Of a stretch of 64,000 bases of DNA, positions 1 to 37,800 are shown in pieces. The stretch covers positions 43,963,001-44,027,000 of the forward strand of contig NC_092524.1 in NCBI RefSeq assembly GCF_037038585.1, read 5' to 3'. The notes under the pieces were generated by a model. The model was not told the origin of the DNA and did no database searches. It saw only the letters and a list, made by a program, of their open reading frames with translations. Position numbers and translations under genes: made by a program. The DNA is from Patagioenas fasciata (lineage: Eukaryota; Chordata; Aves; Columbiformes; Columbidae). Numbering within the stretch: position 1 is the stretch's first letter; the number at the start of each line of letters is the position of its first letter.

Positions 1-26188
<26,188 letters not shown>

Positions 26189-26460
26189 CCCGCCGGGCCC
26201 GGCCCCGGCGCCGCGCTCCAGAGGCGGACAGCGGCCTCCGGATCCGCCCGCACCGGGGCCCCTACATAGCCAGCAGTAGCAACAACAGCAGCGCCGCCGC
26301 CACCGCCGCCTCCTGCCTCCGATGCGGCGGGGGTGGAGGGCCGCGGCGCGGAGCCAAGTCCCCACAGGCCCGGGAGGGGGGCCGGGCCTAGACTCCCCCT
26401 TCCTTCTTCCCTCGTTCTCCTCCCGCTGCTTCACGACAGCCGTCAGGTGCGACCCCAGGC

Positions 26461-26474
26461 GTCCCTATGGCAAC
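26461..26474 (+). promoter_or_regulatory. RFX X-box-like motif
   Basis: GTCCCTATGGCAAC resembles the RFX consensus GTNRCCATGGYAAC, with an intact right half (GGCAAC) and mismatches in the left. It lies just beside the CRE in the RALGAPA1 promoter. Confidence 0.45.
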
Positions 26475-26480
26475 CGAGCG

Positions 26481-26488
26481 TGACGTCA
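26481..26488. promoter_or_regulatory. Consensus palindromic CRE (TGACGTCA)
   Basis: A perfect 8-bp cAMP response element, about 290 bp upstream of the RALGAPA1 ATG and inside its CpG island. This class of site is bound by CREB/ATF factors. An RFX-like X-box (GTCCCTATGGCAAC, 26461-26474) ends six bases before it. Function is inferred from the motif and its promoter position. Confidence 0.6.
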
Positions 26489-26869
26489 TGGCCGGCGCTC
26501 CCCAGCGCACCTCCGAGGCGGGGCAGGCGGGCTGACGGACGGGGTCTGTCCCTCCCTCCCGTCTCTCAGGCCTGGGAGGGGAGGGTACTACCGGTGGCGC
26601 TGTGTGCGCCCGGGGCTTTCAGGGGTGTCCCTGCGGGAAGACGGAGAGCAAGCACCGGCGCACGACAGTGAGGGCCTCGCTGCAGCATCCTCTGCGCAAC
26701 TCGGCACAGCAACTGGTGCTGGAAACTGCACTTCAGCTATTCATAAGTAAAACACAAAGTTACACCATTACACAGCTACTTCTGGCTATACTGGGACACT
26801 GAAGTGTAGTTAGGTGAGGGGGCAACCCCATGGGGGATAAGGAAATAAAATCCAGGTAGTGCCTCCGAA

Positions 26870-27250
26870 CCTTCAGGCTCAGCTGTGCAGCCGCAGCGCC
26901 CTGTCCCGGCGCTCCTCCCGCCGCACGGTCCCCAAAGCGCTGCGACTCCTCATCGCCGCTGCTGCCCGGAGTCGCTTCTCCCCGGCGCCGCTGCCCACGC
27001 CTTGGGCTGCAGCGCTGCCAGCACCATCGAAAGAGCAGCCGCCGCTGCGCCCGGTCCGACAGTCTGGGGACCTCTGCCCCTCCTGCGCTCCCCGCGATGG
27101 TCACGTCGCGCCCACGCCGCTCCCACAGCAAAGCACGAAACAGGCTCGGGAGGCCGCGTTTGCCCCCGTCCCACGCACAATCTCACCAGAGGGGCCCGCA
27201 GCAGCCAGGGAAAGATACGAGGTGCGATGCGAACTCTGCTGCTGAGGGCC
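26870..27250. promoter_or_regulatory. Second GC-rich, CpG-rich island, no gene assigned
   Basis: A distinct CpG-rich block separated from the RALGAPA1 island by about 180 bp of lower-GC DNA. Open frames of 108-155 codons occur on both strands, but they overlap in different frames, are rich in A/P/R, and match no family I recognise. They look compositional. It may be an upstream alternative promoter, the start of an unannotated noncoding transcript on the plus strand, or an enhancer island. Confidence 0.45.
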
Positions 27251-27299
27251 GAATTAGTAATGCCAAAAAAGCCCAAAGCTTCTCCTAAAAGCCTGACAT

Positions 27300-30200
27300 G
27301 GGTTTACAATAATGAAATCGATGAAATGGAGAATTATTGGACTTTTCAATAGATGTCTGCTGTTGTATCATTTCAGACTCACGATTTGCAGTGTCCCTTT
27401 TCTTGGACATTTTAAAAAATCCAGTTCCCTAGCTAAGAATCTGATTACAATAGCTGGAGTTCTTAATATGGACAATATTTAACCATTTGAGAGTTGTTAT
27501 AAAATTGTAAGAGTTGTCAACATTTACATACCTATCACATAAATAACGTAACTCGAGCATTTAAATGCATAACCAATAACAGTGTTACAAGCAAACTGGC
27601 AGTGGATTTAATCAGAAGGGTGTCAGTGAGGGAGTCAGTGTCACCTGCCTAGGTCCCTATGTAGTCTGCCCCAAAGCATCTCATATTCTACCACCTCTGT
27701 AAATTAGATTTGAAGATTAACAATGTTAGGAAATAGCTAGTATTACAATATTTTTTATTATAACAGCACATTTTAGATCTGACAATGATACATTGATTTA
27801 TGTGCTTTGTTTTCTAAATTTTGTAAATTCTTTTGTATTTTGACAATTTAAAAAAAAACATATTTTCTTTGGAGAATTTACTTGCTTTTCTAATAATTTT
27901 TAGGTCTTTTAACTCAAGACACAGATTAAAACTAAATAAAGACATCACCAAAATGTTAAATGGCAGGAGGGAGCGGCATTAACCAAGATAATGGCTTCTA
28001 CAGAGAACCTCCTGGCACAGAGCACACCAGGCAGGAAGGGCACGTTCTGTGCACAGCAAAAGCCGTCATCTTGCAAAGGCTTGACTTTGAAGCACGTGAC
28101 TTCTGCGCCTTTGATTATGCATGGAGGACAAGGTTAGAAAATAGCAGGATTACTTAGGGAGCGGTTAGGTTCTGCTGCATTCCTGGCGGCTATTACTGTA
28201 GCAAATTCTTTGCATTTCCACTTTAAAGAAATAACTTTTCAAATATTTTTGTCCAGATGTGAGGGGAGGGCCCCCATCCTCATAAGTAAGTTTAGCTGAA
28301 CTTTTACAGGAGTAGTGTAGACAATTAAGTGCTGCAGAACTTTTTACCCTTCTTTTAAATCTCTCCACAGGGCCCCGTAAGGTGTTCAAACTAGTGGGGG
28401 CAACTAGGTCACATTCATACCATCAAATAACTTCTCACAATTCATCTAGAATTTATGATTTCCAAGGAATTCAGCTGTTGCCAAGTACTTCAAAAAACTT
28501 ATGACTATTTTTTGATATATCAAAGAGAGCACAAACCCTTTAGTTCTAGCCTGGTTCAGTCACATTTCAAATAGATAGATTACATTCTAGATTCTTGTAT
28601 CCACACCCAGAAATCCAACTTTCTGGAACTCCTGCTTGACTCATATTTACACCACATTAAGGTACATTATTAAAAATAAGTTAAAATTACCCAGAATTTC
28701 ACCAAGTATTTTCCTTCTTTTAGAGACCTAGCATGAGTCTTAAACCTGATCCCTCAGAGATGCATGTTTATATTCCAGTGAAGAACTATTTGCCTGCATG
28801 GTCCTTCAAGAGAAAACAACAAATTAAAAAGAATTGTTTTAAAGTGTTACACTGCTTCTCATCTCTTTATATTTAGCTCAGTAGTTGATCCCTCTGAGGC
28901 TTTTCTCTAAGTACTCGTATTTCAACTTCTCTATACTACCCTCCACCATTCACTTCCGATGGGGGTTGTCTTGCTTTTGAGAAAGAAGCCTGTCTAAATT
29001 GCACCCCGGGCATCAGGATGGTGTGTTGCAATCCTCCCGGTATGTGGCTTCTCCTGTGCTACAGTACTCCTCTTTGGGAACCAGCCTCAGTAACAAATTT
29101 TTAGTTAACTTAATTGGAAGCTATTTAATTTGAGAAAAAGACCCCCAAACCTAGTTAAGTTTTGAATAGTCAAAACCAGGTTTTTTTACAGTTTAGTGCT
29201 CTGGAGTAACATTGATACTAGAGATGTGGGCCACAACCTAAGCAGTCAAATATCAGGAGCCTGTAAGTTACTTCTAATATGAGAAAAATGGAACAGCTAG
29301 ATGTTCATTTGACAAAATCCTCTTCCTGCGCAAAAAAGCATAAATTCCAATTTCATTTGCACAATCTCGTATCTCACGCATGAAATCTGGAATCTATACG
29401 CTTCTGTAGTTAAGGCAAAGAGCTTTTCGTGAGCTCATACTCTCCTGAGCAACCAATTCTTGCTTTATTGCTTTTTTTGTTAAGCAGTATATCACCATTA
29501 ATACCTGTGCGTGAGCATCTGGTACAAAGTCAGAACAGTACAATTTTTCCAACCACCAAAGATCACAAGCTTGAATAAATTTTTCCATGAGCTACAGAAC
29601 TAATGAAGCCAGATTTCCTCTGAATGTGTAGTCTAGCCACTGAATGCCATGAGTCACCTCCTTCCACAACCATAAACCTTCCTTTGCTTAGTCCTCCCCT
29701 GCCTATTGCAAATGAGCAAGAAGCCCAACTGCAGTTAAGTCTTAACTACGTGTACACAAGTTGGCGAGCTGACTGCTGTCCCATGGAAGGGTGAAAGCCG
29801 AGTTACATATTTCCCTCTATGGGGCATTACTAGGGGTTCTTTGTTCCAGATACCATTTCACAAAACACACATAAACTTGGTGTCTTTAACACTTGTGCTC
29901 TCATGTACAATTAGATCTATTTTTGCCAATGGATTTGAAAGTAGCAGGGAGAGTGCAAGCAAAAAAAAATCCAAACTAAAACCAACCCAACAGTCATTAC
30001 CCAAGCTTTTTTTTCTTAATATGCTGGGACTCTGTCAGCTATGCTCAAAAAACAGAAGGCATATATGGCCTATCATGACGAGAAACTTCCATACACTTGA
30101 AAGATATTTTCAACCCACGTAATCATGACTAGTTCACGTAAAGTGTTGTCAGAGAATTTAAACTTTTGCTGTGCAAAGTCACCTCCAATTCTCAATGTCG

Positions 30201-33200
30201 GAGTTCTAATGTAAGCACTAACACTCATATCTGATATGAAAGAGGTTTTGAAATGTCAACACACTGATACAGCAGCAATTACAAAAACTTTTTTTCTAAA
30301 TGAAAGTGCTCAAATACACTCTCTCAACCACTGACATATTTTTCTTCTCCAACTTATGAAATAGTTTTGCAACATTGACAAACCCACAAAAAAACTTCCA
30401 GAAGAGAAAAGCCATATGTGTCTGCCAACCTCTAGGGGAGAGCAAATTTTGCACAGATTATTTCCTTTTTATCAAAGGAAATATTTTGCCCCCAATCTCT
30501 CTCCTTATCTCACCTGCAGGAGTAAGCAGTCTTTTAGAAATAAATCCTATCTCTTTGAGTTTCTTTTGATTAGTAGTTCTAAGCTTACTTTACACCATTT
30601 GCAGCATATACCCAAGTATCTTGCCTAGATAATACACAAGCTGATGTAGGAAAGTGACGCAATAGTCTTCAAACATAGCTAGTAGCTAGCGCGCTGTAAC
30701 TGCTACTTTAACTTGCTGCTGACCTTGTCCTGCAGGGAAAATAGTCTTTTCAGTGTTCTTGTGACCCAACTCCTAACGTTATGCTCTGAAATTGAGGGTG
30801 AAGAGTCAGATTTAATTTGATAGAGCACCCAGTGTATCATTTCTTTGTGATACTGGATAAAAAATATTTCAAGGGACATAATTTGGTTTGCCAGAGTTCA
30901 CAAACACCTGAGCACTACCACTTCTTTTGTGACCCATGCTAGCGAGAGGCCCAAGAACTGACTAAAATGTTGCATGTATCTCCCACACAAATTTTTCTCA
31001 TGCTTTTTCTTTCATCATTACTAACATATACTGATAGACCTGGCTAATATGTTGATATCCTGTCCCCTTTGAAGGACCTCATCCCCCACAATCAAACTTG
31101 TCTAAGACAAACTACATCTTTGGACTGGGAGAAACTCTCAATGAGAAGATACTTCTGCTCATTAAAATGTAGTGCACTACATTGCATCAAACACAGGAAA
31201 AGCTCTTTTGTCCCCGCTTCTCCTTGAAGGTTTCATCTATACCTGTACCCTACTGACTCACATTACATATCTTTGGCTTTTCTCCTTACAATCTTCTTGT
31301 CAGAAATATTCCGTTACTATGCAGTTACTCACGACAACAACTGTCAATCAGGTCGATTATCAGAAAGCTAGTAACTGCTTTTCAGATTCTAGAGTGATAT
31401 GTTTCCATTCGCTGTCTTCATTAAACAAATTAGGTATTAAATTACAGCTCTGCTTCCTAGCTTCTTCTGAATATGTCTGGTCTAGTAGCCACCATGCTTG
31501 TGCCAGGTTCCATTTATCAGTGTGTTTCACAGATGTGGTTCAATAGCCAGATTCAGGTTATTGTCTCATGTGTCCAGACTAAGTCCTAGGAAGCTGATGC
31601 ATGTATTTCCAAGCTTCTCCTCTTCACGTGTGTGAGTTCCCATCTTCAATCATCCCTCCCTTTCCCAAAATGAGAAAGGAGATCCCACCATCTGTCAGTA
31701 TCTGTGCTGGCCAGCATTTTATTTATAATAGTTGTTATCATGTCAATTTTTTTTCAGGACCAGCTTTCAACAAAATTGCCAGCTTTGAATTTTACAGTAT
31801 TGCCAAGTGTCCTTGTTAATGATCTCTTTATAATTGTTCAAAAATAGCACATACCAGCTGTTAATCCTGACTTCCCCATTAAATACAGAGCTGAGCTGAT
31901 GAGGATGATGACAATTAGCTTTGTAGATACCTAATGCTTCCTTTCACTTACTTTAGTAAAATTATCAACCTACAGACTGGTCCGCTTGTAGGTGACTGGA
32001 TTTCTAGCTTGTATGTACACACAGCAAGACACAAACCTATGCAAGTCCTCTAGAAAGCCAACCAGAATATCTTCTTTCCTCCATCCTTCTTGGACCCATC
32101 TGGCCCTAGATAGCTGATTAAGATAGGTGCTGCTACTTTATATGTTAAGGGTTTACAGGTGGTCTGATTAATTGTATTTCTAGGAACAAATTATAAGCTG
32201 CCAATAGCACTATGGCACCATATATAGCTACTGGAAATACCCTTTTCTCTTAGCTTTTTTTGGGACTTCTTTAGACAAGTTAACTTCTTAACCAATATAG
32301 TTTGTTTCTGGTTTTTTGTTGTGTTTTTTTTTTTTTTTTTTCCTCAAGACCATAGATGTTTGTATTGCTTCAGCTGGTTAATCCCCTCCTTCTCCCAGCT
32401 ACAAACAGAATTGAAACAGCATATAAAATCATGTGTTACTAAAAAAGATTTCTGGCTCAATTCCCTATCCTGGTTGCTGATTTCCACTATGGGATGGCAA
32501 CTTTGGTTTCCTTATAGAGCATATTTTTAGGTCCCTTAAACCTAGTTCCAACTGTTTAGACAGGAAATTACAATTTGGCCAAAGGTTTCCTGATTTCCTG
32601 CCATTCCTTTCACTGCAACTGTTGCCAGTGGTTTTTTTCTAGTCCAGATAATTTGATTTTTAGTCTTTTTATCTCATTAGTCCAAAATGCAACACTTGAA
32701 TTCAGGATTGTTAGACATTTCTTATTTCTGTTGTGGTTTTTTTTGTTTGTTTGTTAGGTTTTTTTTTTTTTTGGTCAAATCCCAATGGATCTCTTATTAG
32801 GAATTTCAGATTCAGTTTGTGAAATTCACAGGTTTTCTCTGAGGACATATCTGACTCTTGTTTCAGGCCTTCTTCTAACTCCTTTCAGCCAGTTGAGTAG
32901 CAGACATCACTACTAACACTTTTGCCACGTTAGCTCAAAGGAATAACAGTTTAAAAACCAGTTACTTGGGCTTGTGGCAAGTGGAGGCAGGAGAAAAACA
33001 TGTCTTTGGCAATGACAGCTGCCTGCACCTGCAGGTCTAGGAAGGGACTCGTTTTTGTGTCTGCTGTGGTTCTTTCTGAAGTCGTAGGTGTTTCCTATCA
33101 TATACTTAAAATGACAAAAATTGCAGTGGGGCTGAAGAAAGCATGGTAGGTTCTGCTGGGTCCCCAGTTGGCTACAAAACCAGAGACAGCAGAAACAGAA

Positions 33201-34100
33201 GGGATGGAGTTTGCACAGTGAAGGACGGGAGGTGGTTAATTTTGTCTAATATTTCTTTGTGTTCCTGGAGAAGAGGTGGCACACATACATATGCTCCTCT
33301 TGGTGGAGAGTGAGAAAAATCAGTTGCTTTTGATACGCAGAGATGTGGGAGAAAAGAACTGACTAACGTACAGCGATGGTTGTCGTGGGCGAGGTGAGAA
33401 GCTATTGCCATGGAGGTAGAAGTCCGTGGGGAAGCTCAGAAGTTATTAACTGTCTTACAATATAACCTCCATAACATTCCTCCACACTGCGGAGAGTAAC
33501 TAAATATGGATCTCTCAATATGAAGAACTGCTACTGCCAGGCAAATACCACTTGAACTTCACTGTGTCAGCACATGACAGCATGGAGACACAGGGCTTCT
33601 CTATCGCTTCTTCACCTGGCCCAGACATCAGAAGTGAGCCTGTGTGGTACAAGCGAGCTCATGTTCACCCCAGAGATCCTGCCCATGCTTACCTGCAGGC
33701 CACAGCTGACTGTGCATTTCATGACTCTTGAGGAGCCCTGCCAGACTTTCCTGCGCATGCATATGTCCATAAGTGAAGCTAATCAGCCCCTGATGGCAAG
33801 GGAACCGTTGGGTCAGTTTGCTCTAGTAAGCACCATGTCTATTCAGTACGTCTTACAAAGTACAAGTAATGGCAACTGGCAGATGGACAGACAAGTACTG
33901 ACACTCAAAGCCAAAAAACCCACCCCAACCCTGCACAAATTACAGCACACCCATTGATTCCCTTCTCATGTCTGCTTTCAGTGGTTGCTGTCAGCTTCAG
34001 GGGGCCAAGTTAAGTCTGATTTAATATGAAGTGTAGCACAGAACTTGAAAGCGAGGAAGAAAGAGGTTCTGGTGGGTAGGTCGCTATTCACGGGGACCTC
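27300..34100. other. Intergenic spacer between the divergent genes
   Basis: No conserved exon was recognised on either strand. The stretch includes T-rich runs (32324-32341 and 32757-32773) and scattered ORFs of 60-127 codons. The longest are plus-strand 31172-31546 and 33574-33957, with no recognisable family and no nearby splice or promoter support. A minus-strand open frame at 29394-29588 reads somewhat protein-like but is interrupted. Confidence 0.7.
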
Positions 34101-34492
34101 AGTGCCCTGGAGCCCACGGGGAGGTGGTGAGCCACACGGGACACCTTGCCACGATGCAAAGGTCCTGGGCAACAGTGTGGTTGCGGGGTCGCCGGGCGGG
34201 CGGCGCGGGCAGACAGGAGGCCCCAGGTCCTCCCTGCGCTGCTCCAGTGGGGAACGGCAACGGTCGAACCCCCGGTCCCGCAGGCCCGCTCCGTCGCCTG
34301 GGCCACCTGCAGGTGCGAAGCGCTCTTAGCTCTGCCTGATCTCCATAGAGCCTCTCAGCGACAAGCAACTCTGGGAGCGTCCCAGGACGGGGCAGCGGGC
34401 GCTGGAAACCCTCGCTACCCACCTGCCGCCTCGCAAGTGCCCGCGGCCGCAGAGCCGCATCCCTTCCTGCCCCCGCCCCGCTCCCGGCGGAC

Positions 34493-34518
34493 GACAACTC
34501 CCAGAATGCCCTGCGCGC
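34493..34518 (+). promoter_or_regulatory. BRMS1L: ZNF143/THAP11-type promoter element
   Basis: ACAACTCCCAGAATGCCCTG, followed by CGCGCC, closely matches the SBS-type element (ACTACAATTCCCAGCATGC) found in many CpG-island promoters. It sits about 155 bp before the BRMS1L ATG. Binding is inferred from the motif only. Confidence 0.55.
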
Positions 34519-34548
34519 CGGCGAACGTCGGCTGCTGGCGGGCTTCGG

Positions 34549-34553
34549 CCAAT
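34549..34553 (+). promoter_or_regulatory. BRMS1L: CCAAT box
   Basis: CGGCCAATGGGAG matches the NF-Y CCAAT context. It lies about 120 bp upstream of the start codon, between the ZNF143-like site and two GC boxes. Confidence 0.55.
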
Positions 34554-34599
34554 GGGAGGGCGCGGAGCACGCCGGGCGGGGCAGGCTGCGCAGGCGGGA

Positions 34600-34609
34600 G
34601 GGGCGGGGC
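34600..34609 (+). promoter_or_regulatory. BRMS1L: GC box (SP1-type)
   Basis: GGGGCGGGGC lies about 60 bp before the BRMS1L ATG. A second copy (GGGCGGGGC) is at 34574-34582, and an NRF1-like TGCGCAGGCG lies between them. Confidence 0.5.
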
Positions 34610-34670
34610 GCAGGGGCAGCGGCGGAGCGGCGGCGGGAAGGGCTGTCCCAGGGCAGCAGCAGCAGGGACG

Positions 34671-34806
34671 ATGCCGGTCCATTCTCGGGAGAAGAAAGAG
34701 AACAACCACGATGAGATGGAGGTGGACTACGGGGAGAATGAGGGCAGCAGCTCGGAGGAGGAGGAGACCGAGAGCTCGTCCGTGTCCGAGGAGGGGGACA
34801 GCTCAG
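34671..34806 (+). CDS. BRMS1L: BRMS1L coding exon 1 (start codon)
   Basis: Residues 1-45 plus one base. The ATG context GACGATGC has A at -3. The exon codes the acidic head ending SVSEEGDSS. Donor GTAGCG. Intron 1 (34807-41907) follows. Confidence 0.96.
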
Positions 34807-37800
34807 GTAGCGCCGCCGCTCGCGGGGCAGTGCTTCTGAGGGGGCGCCGCGGCGGTTCCCTCAGCGCCCGGCGCGCAGCCCCAGGAGAGACATCGGCCCT
34901 GCTGCCCTCGGCTCCGGTGGCTGCCGGTGCCCACCCCCGCCGTGACCCCGCCCCGCCACCGCTCCGGCCCGGCCTAGGCTGTGCTGCCGCCCGGCGGCTT
35001 CTCTGCGGGCCCCCGGCTGGGGGGAGGGACGTGGCGGGGCGCATGGGCACGGTAGTCCCGCTTCGCCCTGAGCCGCTGGCTCCGGAACCGGCTGGCACCT
35101 GGGCTTGGAGAGCCGGGCCGCTTTCCCTGTGGGTGTTGTGGGTTGTGCCCTGCTCGGCTTGAGCGCAGGGCTCGCGGGAGGGTGGGGGGGGTGCTCGCTC
35201 AGATCTGCGCCTAAAAGCTTGATTGTACATATATACATGCGTGTGCAGATATCCACACAAAATGCAGGCATACATGTATGTACATGTATATATGTATATA
35301 TTCCCTCGTATGCAAAATCGTTTATTTCAATTGGATATTTTGAGGCCTGTCTTTGAGGGGGCATTGGAAGCCCTGTCAGTACCATTGGTCTCTTTTGCAA
35401 AGCATTTCAACCTCAGGTCTATTGAAGGTCCCAACCTTTTTCTATAGCTTCCTCTGGACTGTAGATTTGAATTATGTTAGTAGGTGAAATCCAGCTTTTT
35501 CTGTGCTCAGTTTCCACTGCATTAGAAGGAGGTTATTATCTGTTTAAACTTCTCTTGTTATTACAAAGAGTAAGTTATAAGATGGTCACTTACTAGGAAT
35601 GTACTCAACATCAGATGCATCCATTGCTACTCTGGAATCATTGGGGCTCTATGAATAAGTTCCATAAGCAGGATCTTAGTCTCTAGAACGGCTAACTGAA
35701 AAACAGTAGTTGTGTTCAGTGGTAGCCATGGTCCTGATGTGTTTTTCTGGCATCTTAAGTGATTTAGAGGGGTCTGCTGGGATGCTGTCCCATTCTTTTA
35801 CTAGCACATTGAGTTGTGGCATGAGTGCCAGGCCTAGCACAGTGGAAGGAGTGGGACGCCATGAACTAGGCAAATTAGGCAGCTGTGAAGTTACATTTTT
35901 ACGTATGTTGGCTTGTGATTGATTTATTTGTGTGTTAAAGTCCTCAATATACAGTTAATTTTTCATTTTTGGTGTGAAAAAATTTGGATGATGTCGAATA
36001 TTAAATCCTATGGCTTTTATGTTCACCTTGACTACAGTTCAGCGAAAGCCCTGCCATTGTGGTTCCATGTGCATGCCCTTGCCTGGGCTATGCATGGCCT
36101 AGCAAGGTGTTGGAGCCTCACAGGTGTGGTACAGAAACAGCCAAGGTAACCCCGCAGAAGAAGACTCTGCTAGTGCTGGGAAAATGTATTAGCCATGCTG
36201 GGAGTATAGTCACTCTCTTAGATCTTGATCTAAGTTATAATACTCACTCTGCAGTTGAGTCGAGGCCTTGGTTAATCCACAGATCCAAGTAATCTACCCC
36301 TGGTTTGTACAGAGCTTCTTGTGTTATTGTGGTGGGTCTTTTGATTGTTTGGGTTTTCCCCCTGCTTCCATATCTCCCCATGCCTTTGAGATGGCAAGTT
36401 TTGCTGGTTGAACCTCATTTTACAAGTTAGTCTGCTGGTCTGTGGCTGCTGCTCACCTGGATTGGATTGCTGGCTGCCACTGTCCTGCCTTTCATCCTTA
36501 CCCACCCTTCCTGGTACGCTGTGCTTTCCTATCCCCTTTTTTTTCACTGTCTTCAATGCTTGTTGGACCTTTGTATTCTAAGCTGACAGAAAAAGAACCT
36601 ATTAAAAAGGTAGCTAGTAAAAATGTCTCTGGAGAGTCTGATATATAAATAGGAGGCACTGGGGCCTATGTAATCAGTGGTTAAATAGACTGCAGCTCAA
36701 CAGCAGCAGAAACCTTAAATTGCAATTTTGTGAGCATGTATAAACACCTCCAACTTAAATCACTTAACTGGACACCTACACATTTTTGTGAATTTGGGAC
36801 TAATGATTTGCATGGCTTTAGACAAAAGCTCTTTGGGAGCTGGGAGTTCTTGAGTTCTGAACTGTTCCCCTATCTGATGGAGGATCTTGCTTGTCTTGTC
36901 TAATGCAATGCTACACAGCAGATCTCTTCAGTCAATGAACTGTGGACCACATCCAGGTATGGGCTTGAAAGAGTCACCAAAATGATTATAAACATAGTTA
37001 TTTTATTTGTGTCTGTATTAGCAACTGATTTGGCAAAATGAGAGTAGAGAATAAGTGGTTCTGAGTAGATAGTGCTGAGGCACCTACATCTTCAAAGTAG
37101 TTAGGAGTTCTTTGGAATTATGTAGCCTGAACGGAACAGGTTTGGTTGGAAGTTGCCTGATGGACAAATCATTGTTTCAAACCCTTGTGTTCCCCGTAGA
37201 TGTTGGAACACGTTTAACAACTACCTAGAACAAAACTTTAGGTTTAACTTGACAGGAAAAGAACTTGGGCCATGTTCACCAAAACTGCTGCAAGTTGACC
37301 TGGACTGAAACTTGGATGTGTGGACAGCTTTTATAAACAGTTGGGCTGTTGTAGGTGGAGAGTTTAGTGATACAATTATAGATCCACTGAGGAATGCTGA
37401 TCGGTCTTTCCTTAACCCTGTTCTCTCAAAGCGATTCCACTGGAAAACAAAGCCAGAAAAATGTGTTTAAACTGCCTTGGGTTGTTCTGATGAAACCTAA
37501 ACTAGGCAGCATCCATGTGTGCTTGTGGTTACGATGGAAAAAAGGTGAACTTGAGTGGGGGTACCAGGGCAAGCAGCTGGAGGTAATAATGTTTTAAACT
37601 GGAAAAGCGTATTTGATTATATCCTTGTTTGCACAGCAACCTACTCTGTTCCTTTCAGATGTGACTTACAAAAGCATGATTCAATTTTTTTATTATCAGA
37701 ATTGTACATGGACTAAAAAGTAAATACTGTCTTTTGGATAAGAAATTCATGGAGGCAGCTTTTCAAGAAGTTTTGATATATGAAGTCTGTTACGGTCTCC

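Larger units (their letters stand above)
34130..35180 (+). promoter_or_regulatory. BRMS1L: CpG-island promoter of BRMS1L
   Basis: A CpG-dense block surrounds the BRMS1L first exon and fades into AT-rich intron by about 35220. No TATA box is evident. Upstream of the ATG lie, in order, a ZNF143/THAP11-like site (34493-34518), a CCAAT box (34549-34553), a GC box (34574-34582), an NRF1-like TGCGCAGGCG (34587-34596) and a second GC box (34600-34609). This is a typical TATA-less housekeeping arrangement. The 338-codon frame crossing this island is a GC-rich artefact that merely includes exon 1. Confidence 0.85.

Noticed and set aside
26760-27352. ORFs of 108-155 codons on both strands in the second GC-rich island
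   Set aside because: They overlap in several frames with A/P/R-rich low-complexity peptides and no recognisable domain, as expected from GC content alone.
31172-31546. 124-codon plus-strand ORF in the spacer, considered as a retroviral remnant
   Set aside because: No recognisable motif of any viral or host family could be read, and the flanks give no LTR or gene structure.
32321-32530. ORF with tryptophan-rich, membrane-like texture, considered as an envelope remnant
   Set aside because: The resemblance is only to general hydrophobic composition. No diagnostic motif, flanking gene or LTR supports it.
34146-35162. 338-codon plus-strand ORF across the BRMS1L promoter
   Set aside because: Only its part from 34671 to 34806 is coding. 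The rest is GC-rich promoter and intron read through without stops.
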